Source: Phenylobacterium sp. CCH9-H3
GTDB lineage: Bacteria > Pseudomonadota > Alphaproteobacteria > Caulobacterales > Caulobacteraceae
Length of the DNA stretch: 32,267 nucleotides
Assembly (NCBI RefSeq): GCF_001557235.1
Contig: NZ_LSJI01000009.1
Location: 1 to 32,267, forward strand
Direction: 5' to 3'
The translations under genes were made by a program, and so were the position numbers. Under the pieces are notes generated by a model, which saw only the letters and a program-made list of their open reading frames with translations, was not told where the DNA came from and searched no databases. Of this stretch, positions 17,625 through 25,171 are shown in pieces; the first letter of the stretch is position 1, and every line of letters starts with the position of its first letter.

Positions 17625-17934
17625 GCCCTGCAACCTCGGCCCTCCCTGAGGGTTATGCGGCCAGCCAGAGGTGAGGGATCCCACGCCATGATTGCGCGCG
17701 CTGTACGCAACGGCCTTGAAAGCGCCGCCGTAATCCATGACATCCGGGTGCAAGCCGCTACTGTGGCGCGGCTCCGCAACCGGAAGGGATTGTCCTCTGG
17801 CTCCGCTCAGGAAGAGACGACCGGTCCGCCGCGCGACCCTTAAGGCCCTCAAGGCGAAGGTCGTCCGGCCGGAATCCTCGGCCGATCTGTTCAACGCTGC
17901 CGCGAGCAGCATCATCGCTCGGAGATCGGGCCGC
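17625..17934 (+). other. 310-base leader before the glycosyltransferase, with structured elements
   Basis: No convincing gene is seen here; short open frames have no ribosome site or codon pattern. The stretch holds a perfect hairpin AGCCGC-N9-GCGGCT at 17753-17773, and sequence resembling conserved blocks of cobalamin riboswitches in the same order: ATCCGGGTGCAAGCC, CCGCAACCGGAAGGG, then CTCAGGAAGAGACGACCGG. The overall span (about 80 bases) is much shorter than a normal cobalamin riboswitch and the CTGT/CCGCAAC order differs, so this may be coincidence, a remnant, or another structured leader. Confidence 0.3.
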
Positions 17935-19152
17935 GTGTTCGACGCCACCGCCCCCAGATATGCGAACCTGATCCGGCTGGAGCCGGACGTCGCCGCCGTC
18001 TCGCCCGAACCGGCGAGCGCGGGGGCGGGCTTCCACCTGATCGACACCACCATGATGTATGCGCCCAAATCCGGCGGGGTGAAGCGCTACCTGAACGCCA
18101 AGCGGGCCTGGCTGTCCCGCCGGCGGCCCGACGTGCGCCACACCCTGGTGGTGCCGGGCGCGCGCACTCGCGCCGAGGGCGATGGCCTGGTGACCGTCTC
18201 CGCCACCCGCCTGCCCTTCGGCAATGGCTATCGGATGCCCGCCAGCCTGACCAAGTGGGAGACGGTCCTGCGCCTGCTGGAGCCGGACGTCATCGAGGCG
18301 GGCGACGTCTTCGTGCCGGGCCATGCGGCGCTCTACGCCGGCGACGCCCTAGGCGTGCCCGTGGTCGGGTTCTGCCACACGGACGCCGCGGCCCTGGCCG
18401 CCCTGCACTTCGGCGAGTGGGCCGAGGCGCCCACGTTCAACTTCTGGGCCCAGGCCTACCAGCGGTTCGACCATGTGGTGGCCCCCAGCCGGCACATGGC
18501 CGCGCGCCTGGCCGACGCCGGCGTCCATCGCACGTCGATCCAGCAGCTGGGCGTCGACACCGACCTCTTCCACCCGTGCCGGGGCGACCGCGCCCGCCTG
18601 TTCCACAGGCTGGGCCTGCCGCCCGAGACCCGCCTGCTGGTCTTCGCCGGCCGCCCGGCGCGGGAGAAGAACATCGAGTCCATGGTCGCGGCGGTGGAGC
18701 GGCTGGGCGCCCCATACCGCCTGCTGCTGGTCGGCGCCGGCAAGGACGTCACCTGGTCGCCCGCCGTGATCAGCCTGGACTTCGAGCGCGACCCGGTGCG
18801 CCTCGCCAGCCTGCTCGCTTCCTGCGACGCCGCCCTGCACGCCAACGAGAACGAGATCTTCGGGCTCTTCGTGCTGGAGGCCATGGCCGCCGGCCTGCCC
18901 GTCGTCGGCTCGCGCCGGGGCGGGGTGGGCGAGCTGATCGACGCCAGCGTCGGCCAGCCGGCCGAGAACGTGGAGCCGGGCGGCCTGGCCGGGGCGATCG
19001 AGGCCCTCTTCGACCGCGACGTCGCCGCCCTGTCGCTGGCCGCCCGCCGCCGGGCCGAGACCCGCCACGGCTGGGACGCCACCTTCGAGGCCCTGACCCG
19101 CCTCTACGCCGGCCTCATCGCCCGCCGCGAGCCCCTGGCGCTGACGGCTTAG
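17935..19152 (+). CDS. GT4-family glycosyltransferase
   Basis: A 405-residue cytoplasmic or membrane-associated retaining glycosyltransferase of the GT-B fold. The N-terminal domain opens with FHLIDTTMMYAPKSGGVKRY, the usual acceptor-side start. The middle has VVAPSRHMAARLADAGVHRT and LGVDTDLFHP; the donor-binding C-terminal domain has LLVFAGRPAREKNIESMVAA and the E-x7-E motif in ENEIFGLFVLEAMAAGLPVV. The GTG at 17935, with GGAGA nine bases upstream, is preferred; an in-frame ATG at 17737 would add 66 residues of unlike composition running through the structured leader. Sugar and acceptor are unknown. It ends overlapping by four bases the stop of the convergent acyl-CoA dehydrogenase. Confidence 0.88.
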   Translation: MFDATAPRYANLIRLEPDVAAVSPEPASAGAGFHLIDTTMMYAPKSGGVKRYLNAKRAWLSRRRPDVRHTLVVPGARTRAEGDGLVTVSATRLPFGNGYRMPASLTKWETVLRLLEPDVIEAGDVFVPGHAALYAGDALGVPVVGFCHTDAAALAALHFGEWAEAPTFNFWAQAYQRFDHVVAPSRHMAARLADAGVHRTSIQQLGVDTDLFHPCRGDRARLFHRLGLPPETRLLVFAGRPAREKNIESMVAAVERLGAPYRLLLVGAGKDVTWSPAVISLDFERDPVRLASLLASCDAALHANENEIFGLFVLEAMAAGLPVVGSRRGGVGELIDASVGQPAENVEPGGLAGAIEALFDRDVAALSLAARRRAETRHGWDATFEALTRLYAGLIARREPLALTA

Positions 19153-20384
19153 CGCCCCGTCGGGAGGTCCTTGAACGCCACATCCTTGTCGACGCGGATG
19201 TCGCCCGGCAGGCCCAGGACCCGCTCGGCGATGATGTTCTTGAGGATCTCGTCCGTCCCGCCCGCGATCCGCAAGCCCGGGGCGCTCATCAGCGAAGCGT
19301 GGAACGCGCCCTGAAGCGGGGCCAGGGCTGGATCGTTGATGATCCCGTATTGGTCCAGCAGTTCCACCGCCGCATTGCCCAGCTCCTGCATCTGCATGGC
19401 GCTGACCACCTTGCCGATCGAGCTCTCGGGCCCCGGAGTCTGGCCGCGGCTGAGCGCGGTCATGGTGCGGTTGCGGGTGTGCTCCAGCCCTTTGGTCGCC
19501 ACGTACCAGTCGGCCAGCTTCTCGCGGACCGCCTGATCCTTCAGCACCGGCGCGCCGTCGAAGCCTGTGACGCTGCGCGCCGCCTCCAGGAACTGGCTCC
19601 AGCCCGCCCCCGACGGCCCGCCCACCGCCAGCCGCTCGTTCATCAGCGTGACCAGGCTGACCTTCCAGCCGTCGTTCACCGCCCCCAGCCGCTGGCTGTC
19701 CTTGACCCGCACGTTCGTGAAGAACACCTCGTTGAAGCCCGACCCGCCGGACATCTGGTGGATCGGCCGCACCTCGATGCCCGGATCGCTCATGTCGACC
19801 CAGAACATGGTCATGCCCTTGTGCTTGGGCGCCTCGGGGTCGGTCCGGGTGACGACAATGCCGAAGTTCGAGAACTGGGCCCCCGTCGTCCACACCTTCT
19901 GGCCCTCGATGATCCAGTCGCCCGAGCCGTCCGGCGCCCGCACCGCCCGCGTCCGCGCCGCCGCCACGTCCGAACCGCCTGAGGGCTCGGAGAACAGCTG
20001 GCACCAAATCTCCTCGCCGCGCAGGGCCGGGCCCACGAACCGCTTCTTGGTCTCCTCGTCCGCGAACGCCATCACGGTCGGCACGCACATGCCCAGGCCG
20101 ATCTGGAACGGGTTCGGCGGCACCGGATAGCGCGCCTCCTCGGCGTTGAAGATCACCTGCTGGATCGGCGTGCCGCCCGGCCCGCCCCAGGCCTTGGGCC
20201 AGGTGATCTGGGCATAGCCGGCGGCCGCCTTCTTGGCCTGCCAGGCCTTGGAGGCCGCCATCGACGAGCCGCCGCCCTCCAGGTCGTCGGCCTCGCCCTC
20301 GCGCGACTTGGGCGCATTCGCCTCCAGCCAGGCCCGCACCTCGGCGCGATAGGCGGCTTCTTCGGGAGAGTCGTTGAAGTCCAT
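19149..20384 (-). CDS. Acyl-CoA dehydrogenase, second subunit-like
   Basis: A 411-residue flavoprotein of the acyl-CoA dehydrogenase family, which introduces a trans-2 double bond into acyl-CoA thioesters. N-terminal helices, then CQLFSEPSGGSDVAAARTRA and WIIEGQKVWTTGAQFSNFGI (FAD and substrate contacts), LMNERLAVGG, and the C-terminal PGLRIAGGTDEILKNIIAER. In the MCAD class the catalytic Glu lies in a YEGT motif; here that place reads AGGT, so a conventional Glu376 base is missing. It follows the other dehydrogenase by 12 bases with its own GGGAG site. Adjacent unequal pairs of this kind form alpha2beta2 enzymes in mycobacterial steroid degradation (FadE26-FadE27, FadE28-FadE29). A shared enzyme is inferred; the acyl substrate is unknown. 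Confidence 0.92.
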   Translation of the reverse strand: MDFNDSPEEAAYRAEVRAWLEANAPKSREGEADDLEGGGSSMAASKAWQAKKAAAGYAQITWPKAWGGPGGTPIQQVIFNAEEARYPVPPNPFQIGLGMCVPTVMAFADEETKKRFVGPALRGEEIWCQLFSEPSGGSDVAAARTRAVRAPDGSGDWIIEGQKVWTTGAQFSNFGIVVTRTDPEAPKHKGMTMFWVDMSDPGIEVRPIHQMSGGSGFNEVFFTNVRVKDSQRLGAVNDGWKVSLVTLMNERLAVGGPSGAGWSQFLEAARSVTGFDGAPVLKDQAVREKLADWYVATKGLEHTRNRTMTALSRGQTPGPESSIGKVVSAMQMQELGNAAVELLDQYGIINDPALAPLQGAFHASLMSAPGLRIAGGTDEILKNIIAERVLGLPGDIRVDKDVAFKDLPTGR

Positions 20385-20396
20385 CTGCGGGTCTCC

Positions 20397-21518
20397 CTAC
20401 GCGGCCGTGTTCTTGCGTTCGAGCTGGCTGACCAGCCGCTCCTTCCAGACGCGCGGCGCGCCGGCCACCAGGCCGAGCTGGCGCGAGCGGCGGTAGTAGA
20501 GATGGGCGTCCACTTCCCAGGTGAAGCCGATCCCGCCGTGGGTCTGGATGTTCTCCTTGGCGCCGAACCAGAACGCCTCGCTGGCCGCGATCCGCGCCGC
20601 GCTGGCCGCCACCGGCAGCTCCGGCGCATTGGTGTTCAGCGCCCAGGCCCCATAGTATGCGTTCGAGCGCGCCAGCTCGTTCTTGACGTACATGTCGGCC
20701 AGCTTGTGCTTGATCGCCTGGTAGCTGGCGATCACCCGCCCGAAGGCATAACGCTCCAGCGCATAGGCCTTGGCCATTTCCAGACAGCGGTCGGCCCCGC
20801 CGCACTGCTCGAACGCCAGCAGCACCGCCGCCCGGTCCGTCACCTGCTCCAGCAGAGCGAAGCCCTCGCCCGCCGCGCCCAGCCGCTCGGCCGCGGCGCC
20901 GCTGAAGGTCAGCTTCGCCGCATCGCGCGTGGGATCCAGGGTCTGCAGCGGCTCGCGCGTCACGCCTTCCTTGGCCGAGAGGTCGACCAGGAACAGGCCT
21001 GCCTGGCCGTTCTCCTTGGCCAGCACCAGGGCGTGGGTGGCGATATCGCCATCGGTCACCGGCAGCTTCACGCCCGAGAGCTTGCCGCCGGACACAGTGG
21101 CCTGCAGCCCGGCCGCGGTCAGCACGCCCGGCCCTTCCGAGGTCGCCACGCACCCGATGACCTCGCCCGCCGCGATCTTCGGTAGCAGCGCCGCCTTCTG
21201 CTCCTCGCTGCCCGCCAGCATCACCGCCTCGGCCAGGAAATAGACCGTCGAGGCGAAGGGGATCGGCGCGACGACCCGGCCCAGCTCCTCGGCGATGGCG
21301 CACAGCTCGATATGCCCCAGGCCCAGCCCGCCGTGTTCCTCCGAGATCGCCGCGCCCAGCCAGCCTTGCCCGGCCACCGCCGTCCACAGGGCCTCGTCAT
21401 AGGCCTTGGCCTCGTCGTCCAGCACCTTGCGCACCCGGCTTGTGGGGCAGTTCGCCTCCAGGAACTTGCGCGCCTCGTTCTTCAGGAACTTCTGGTCGTC
21501 TGAGAAATCGAAATTCAT
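20397..21518 (-). CDS. Acyl-CoA dehydrogenase, first subunit-like
   Basis: A 373-residue acyl-CoA dehydrogenase family member, shorter than its partner. N-terminal domain: FSDDQKFLKNEARKFLEANC and GQGWLGAAISEEHGGLGLGH. The middle beta domain is reduced: TSEGPGVLTAAGLQATVSGG lacks the usual TEP..GSD motif. The C-terminal helical domain has AFGRVIASYQAIKHKLADMY and THGGIGFTWEVDAHLYYRRS. The GFTWE glutamate is a feature of one subunit in heteromeric acyl-CoA dehydrogenases and may act near the active site. It opens the two-gene unit with AGGACAGGA before the ATG. The two proteins differ strongly, so they are not a recent duplication; a complementary heteromer is the likeliest reading. Confidence 0.9.
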   Translation of the reverse strand: MNFDFSDDQKFLKNEARKFLEANCPTSRVRKVLDDEAKAYDEALWTAVAGQGWLGAAISEEHGGLGLGHIELCAIAEELGRVVAPIPFASTVYFLAEAVMLAGSEEQKAALLPKIAAGEVIGCVATSEGPGVLTAAGLQATVSGGKLSGVKLPVTDGDIATHALVLAKENGQAGLFLVDLSAKEGVTREPLQTLDPTRDAAKLTFSGAAAERLGAAGEGFALLEQVTDRAAVLLAFEQCGGADRCLEMAKAYALERYAFGRVIASYQAIKHKLADMYVKNELARSNAYYGAWALNTNAPELPVAASAARIAASEAFWFGAKENIQTHGGIGFTWEVDAHLYYRRSRQLGLVAGAPRVWKERLVSQLERKNTAA

Positions 21519-21639
21519 GGTCCTGTCCTGCCGGGTTCACCGGTCTGGGGTTTCCTGGACCAAGCATTGCGCGTGCGGGAGCGGCTAGGAAAGTGTGACC
21601 TCGCGTCAGGGAGGCCCACTGACGGCGCGATGGAGGCGC

Positions 21640-22716
21640 TCACCGGGAGGGGCGGGGGTTGGTCGACGATCGTATCCGCAGCTCCACCGGATGGTGGGCG
21701 ATGGGGCGGCCGGCGTCGCCGACGACCAGGCGGTCGACGGCCTCGTCCATCATCTCGATCAGGGGCGCGCGGATCGTCGTCAGCGCGGGATGGATCATCG
21801 CGCCGATGTCGCTGTCGTCGAATCCCGCCACAGCGATATCGCCCGGAACGGAGAGGCCCAGGCTCTGCGCACGCGCCACGGCGCCGATCGCCAGCTCGTC
21901 GCAGAAGGCGAAGATCGCCGTCGGGGGACGTGGCCGCGCCAGCAAGGCGTCGAGCGCAGGCCCGGCCGTCTCCGCCAGCCCGCGGCCCAGGCGCGCGCGC
22001 CCGTCAGCCGGGTTGGCGAGACCCGGAGCCTCCACCTGGGCGATGTCGGCGGGATCGACCCCCGCTTCGAGGAGCCCCTCGGTGAAGCTACGGCTGCGCA
22101 CCAGGGTGGCATGGTGGCCCGGCGGTCCCGCGATGTGGCCGAAGCGCCGGTGCCCGAGGTCCCAGAGGTGGCGCGCGAGGGCGCGCACCCCGGCTTCATC
22201 GTCGGAGAACACGGCCGGCGACCGTCCCGGATCGGTCGCCGGCGCGATCCTCACATAGTCGAGGCCCAGGCGATCCAGGAGTTCGAGCAGCGGCGGCGCA
22301 TCGCAAAGCGGTGGCAGAACGACATAGCCGTCGGCATTGGGGCGCCTCAGCAGGTCGGCCGGGGCCAGCATGGCCTGCCGCAGCGGGCATTCCTGGATGA
22401 TCAGTCGCCGGTCGCGGGCGGCGCAGGCGCGCGTGAGGCCTCTGACCACCTCCGCGAAATAGAAGTGCGAGAGATGCGCCGTCAGCAGGCAAAGATTGAA
22501 GCTGCGCGCGCCGCGCAGCGCGCGGGCCGCCATGTTCGGCTCGAAGTCCAGCGCCGCCATCGCCGCCTTCACCCGCTCGAGCGTCTCCGGGCGGATCGAC
22601 GGCTCACCGTTGATGACACGCGACACCGTGCGACCGGAAACACCGGCGAGCCGGCCGACCTCATGCACCGTGGCCTTCCCGCCATGCCTCGCCTTCGTCG
22701 GAAAGTCGGAGCCCAT
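21640..22716 (-). CDS. LacI-family transcriptional repressor
   Basis: A 358-residue regulator. The N-terminal DNA-binding domain is textbook LacI: ATVHEVGRLAGVSGRTVSRV then INGEPSIRPETLERVKAAM and LDFEPNMAARALRG with the hinge. The effector domain resembles periplasmic sugar-binding proteins (LGHRRFGHIAGPPGHHATLV, AIFAFCDELAIGAVARAQSL, VPGDIAVAGFDDSDIGAMIH). The ATG at 22716 is chosen because homology starts just after it; upstream in-frame sequence is the promoter region. It is divergent from the TonB-dependent receptor, and the gap holds palindromes of LacI-operator form over the receptor promoter, so it most likely represses the receptor and the esterase and responds to a product of the imported compound, probably a sugar derivative. 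Confidence 0.94.
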   Translation of the reverse strand: MGSDFPTKARHGGKATVHEVGRLAGVSGRTVSRVINGEPSIRPETLERVKAAMAALDFEPNMAARALRGARSFNLCLLTAHLSHFYFAEVVRGLTRACAARDRRLIIQECPLRQAMLAPADLLRRPNADGYVVLPPLCDAPPLLELLDRLGLDYVRIAPATDPGRSPAVFSDDEAGVRALARHLWDLGHRRFGHIAGPPGHHATLVRSRSFTEGLLEAGVDPADIAQVEAPGLANPADGRARLGRGLAETAGPALDALLARPRPPTAIFAFCDELAIGAVARAQSLGLSVPGDIAVAGFDDSDIGAMIHPALTTIRAPLIEMMDEAVDRLVVGDAGRPIAHHPVELRIRSSTNPRPSR

Positions 22717-22760
22717 CACCACCCGCGCGCAACGCCGAACAGGGCGACCGCAAGCCCGCA

Positions 22761-22789
22761 TGATTAGCATCCGCAGCAATCTGAAACAA
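22761..22789 (-). promoter_or_regulatory. Possible lacI promoter
   Basis: Read leftward, TTGTTT (22789-22784) and TAATCA (22766-22761) are separated by 17 bases and would start RNA about 38 bases before the regulator ATG. The weak third operator abuts its -35, which would allow autoregulation. Confidence 0.4.
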
Positions 22790-22805
22790 ATGTCAGCCCC
22801 GACAT
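22790..22805. promoter_or_regulatory. Weak third operator-like inverted repeat
   Basis: ATGTC-AGCCCC-GACAT has the same outer half-sites and spacing as the two stronger LacI-type sites but lacks their central CG. Its centre is 25 bases from the next site. It lies upstream of the predicted lacI -35. Confidence 0.4.
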
Positions 22806-22815
22806 AAAAGGCCCG

Positions 22816-22829
22816 TGTCATCGTTGACA
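22816..22829. promoter_or_regulatory. LacI-type operator over the receptor -35
   Basis: TGTCAtCGtTGACA is a palindrome with a central CG, as in LacI-family operators. It contains the -35 hexamer TTGACA (22824-22829) of the receptor promoter. Confidence 0.65.
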
Positions 22830-22851
22830 TGGCCAATGTAATCGATAACAT
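22824..22851 (+). promoter_or_regulatory. Promoter of the TonB-receptor/esterase operon
   Basis: A consensus -35 TTGACA (22824-22829), a 16-base spacer and a 4/6 -10 TAACAT (22846-22851). The start would be near 22858, giving a leader of about 80 bases. Both hexamers lie inside operator palindromes. Confidence 0.6.
22836..22851. promoter_or_regulatory. LacI-type operator over the receptor -10
   Basis: ATGTaATCGATaACAT is a 16-base palindrome mismatched at a single symmetric pair, with central CG, a typical LacI-family site. Its centre is 21 bases, two helical turns, from the operator on the -35, so two repressor dimers could bind on the same face. Confidence 0.75.
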
Positions 22852-22937
22852 CGACACAAGGAGCGCCCATTCGTTGTGGGACGCTGAAAACGCGACGGCG
22901 ACCAAACGACCGCGCACCACAAAGGGAGGGACACTGA

Positions 22938-25124
22938 ATGCGCTTCCGCGCCGCCATTTTTGCGTCTGCATCGACGCTGGTTTTCGCTACGTCAGCCTGG
23001 CCGAGCCTGGCGGCCGAGGAGCCGGCGGCGCTCGATGAGGTGATCGTCACCGCCACCCGCGTTCAGACCCTCGCCTCCAAGACGCCGGTCGCGCTGAGCG
23101 CGATCACCGGGGAAGGGCTGACGGCGGCCGGCATCACCAATCCGACCACCCTGGGGGAGCAGGTTCCGAACCTTTCGATCGTCCGCGGCAACGGGCTGCA
23201 GATCACCATCCGCGGCGTCACCAGCACCGACGGCACGGAAAAGGGTGACCCCTCGGCCGCCTTCCTGCTCGACGGGGTCTACCTCGCCCGGCCGCAGGCG
23301 CAGGAGGTGTCGTTCTACGACCTGGAGCGGGTGGAGGTCCTGCGCGGCCCGCAAGGCACGCTCTATGGCCGCAACACGACCGCAGGCCTGGTGAACGTCA
23401 TCACCGCCGTGCCGAAGCATGCGTTCGAAGGATCGATCGAGAGCGTCTACGCCAGCTTCGATACGCTCCAGCTCACGGGCGTGGTGAACGTGCCGTTGAA
23501 CGAGAAGGTCGCGCTGCGGGCGGCGGTCAACTACGACCGGCGCGACAGTTACCTGCGCGAGGGCGTGGCGTCACCGACCTCGCTCGATCCGTTCAAGAAG
23601 AACCTGTCGGGCCGCCTGTCGGCGCTGTTCGACATCACCGAGGACATGAGCCTGGTGGTGCGCGCGGACTATTCCGAGATCCGTGGCGTGCCGATCAACA
23701 CCGTCTACTCCACCAACTTCTTCAACGGCCCGTTCACGGCGGGATCGTTCCCGACCCGCGTGGATGCGGGCGCCAAGGCGCAGCGCACCCTCGGCTACGC
23801 CCCGGTCTGGCAGACCCGGCGGGACAACGACACCTGGGGCGTCCAGGCCGAGTACAACTGGAGCTTCACGCCGGACCTGACCCTCACCTACCTCGGTTCG
23901 TATCGCGAATTCACCCGCAGCGAGAGGCTGGACGCCATTCGCGGGCAGAACCGGGCGACCTTCGAGGGCGACTACTGGCAGAATTCGCAGGAGCTGCGGC
24001 TGGCCTACCAGCACGAGGCGCTGCAGTTCCAGACCGGCGTCTACTACTTCAAGGAGCGGTCGGGGATCGAGTTCTTCATCCTGAACCCGCAGAACCTCGG
24101 CCTGCCCGCCACGGCGACCCGGTACGGCTTCCCGCAGGACCCGACGATCGCCGAAAGCTACGCCGGCTTCGCCCAGGCGACCTACGAGGTGGCGCCCCAG
24201 CTGCACCTAACGGCCGGCGTCCGCTACTCGCACGACGACAAGTCACGGGTCGGCGCGACGGTCTACGACACCACGGCCGGAACCCGCGTGTTCCTGCAGA
24301 ACAACAACGCGAGCCGCAGCTTTGAGAAGGTCACCTACCGCCTGGGCGCCGACTACGACATCGACGGCCTGGGGCTGGTCTACGCCACCTTCTCCACGGG
24401 TTATAAGGCAGGCGGCTTCAACGACGGCTGCGAGACCGGCACGGGCCCAGGCTGCGCGCTGCCGGCCGACGCCCTCTACTACCAGCCCGAGACGCTGACG
24501 GCCTACGAGGGCGGCTTCAAGTTCCACTTCCCCGAACTGGGCCTGCGGTTGAACGGAGCGGTGTTCCACTATGACTACAAGGGGCTGCAGCTCAGCTCCG
24601 TCACCAACGCCTGCGGCGTCCCCTGTCAGACGACCCGCAACGCCGCCAAGGCCAAGGTCGACGGGGTCGAGGTCGAGGCGGTCTACACGCCGGCGGAAGG
24701 CCATCGGTTCGACGCCAACCTGAACTGGCTGCGGGGGCGCTACGCCGAATTCATGCCCACCCCGGCGTTCGACTTCGCCGGGCTTGCGCTCGACCGCTCT
24801 CCGAAATGGTCCGGCGCCGTCGGCTATTCGTACACCCACCCGGTGGGCGACGGGACGATCGTGGCGGCGGCGCGGGTGCGGTTCAGCGCGCGCTATCGGC
24901 TGACCCAGATCTCGCCGGTGGTGTTCTTCCGTCAGCCCGGCTTCCACAAGACCGACCTGACGCTGACCTACAACGCGCCCGAGGACCGGTACTATGTGCA
25001 GGCCTTCGCCAAGAACCTCGAGAACGAGATCGTGCTCACCGGCGCGACCAACTCCGCCACGGCCAGCACGGCGGCGTTCGAGGACCCGCGCACCATAGGC
25101 GTCCGCGTCGGCTATAACTTCTAG
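22938..25124 (+). CDS. TonB-dependent outer-membrane receptor
   Basis: A 728-residue beta-barrel receptor for energised uptake across the outer membrane. A signal peptide is at residues 1-26 (FASASTLVFATSAWPSLAAE), followed by the TonB box region DEVIVTATR. The plug domain shows VPNLSIVRGNGLQITIRGVT, AFLLDGVYLARPQAQEVSFY and the signature LERVEVLRGPQGTLYGRNTT. The barrel ends VGYNF with the terminal Phe needed for assembly. There is no N-terminal signalling extension, so control is through the divergent LacI repressor. GGGAGGG precedes the ATG. The esterase follows after 47 bases and is probably cotranscribed. LacI control suggests a carbohydrate-type or ester-decorated substrate rather than iron, but this is inference. 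Confidence 0.95.
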   Translation: MRFRAAIFASASTLVFATSAWPSLAAEEPAALDEVIVTATRVQTLASKTPVALSAITGEGLTAAGITNPTTLGEQVPNLSIVRGNGLQITIRGVTSTDGTEKGDPSAAFLLDGVYLARPQAQEVSFYDLERVEVLRGPQGTLYGRNTTAGLVNVITAVPKHAFEGSIESVYASFDTLQLTGVVNVPLNEKVALRAAVNYDRRDSYLREGVASPTSLDPFKKNLSGRLSALFDITEDMSLVVRADYSEIRGVPINTVYSTNFFNGPFTAGSFPTRVDAGAKAQRTLGYAPVWQTRRDNDTWGVQAEYNWSFTPDLTLTYLGSYREFTRSERLDAIRGQNRATFEGDYWQNSQELRLAYQHEALQFQTGVYYFKERSGIEFFILNPQNLGLPATATRYGFPQDPTIAESYAGFAQATYEVAPQLHLTAGVRYSHDDKSRVGATVYDTTAGTRVFLQNNNASRSFEKVTYRLGADYDIDGLGLVYATFSTGYKAGGFNDGCETGTGPGCALPADALYYQPETLTAYEGGFKFHFPELGLRLNGAVFHYDYKGLQLSSVTNACGVPCQTTRNAAKAKVDGVEVEAVYTPAEGHRFDANLNWLRGRYAEFMPTPAFDFAGLALDRSPKWSGAVGYSYTHPVGDGTIVAAARVRFSARYRLTQISPVVFFRQPGFHKTDLTLTYNAPEDRYYVQAFAKNLENEIVLTGATNSATASTAAFEDPRTIGVRVGYNF

Positions 25125-25171
25125 CGTCGAGGCGGCCCCTCGCGGGGTCCGGTTCAGGGGAGCGGCAGCAC

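Noticed and set aside
17655..17843. 62-codon open frame in the glycosyltransferase leader
   Set aside because: No ribosome site, no conserved pattern, and it lies across predicted RNA structure.
18349..21387. Open frame of 1012 codons antisense to the glycosyltransferase and both acyl-CoA dehydrogenases
   Set aside because: It is Gly/Arg/Ala-rich without motifs, and runs across three well-supported genes. Long antisense frames are expected at this GC content.
25125..25171. Small GC hairpin (GGCCCC-TCGC-GGGGTCC) between receptor and esterase as a terminator
   Set aside because: The stem is short, has a mismatch and no T run, and the 47-base gap fits an operon.
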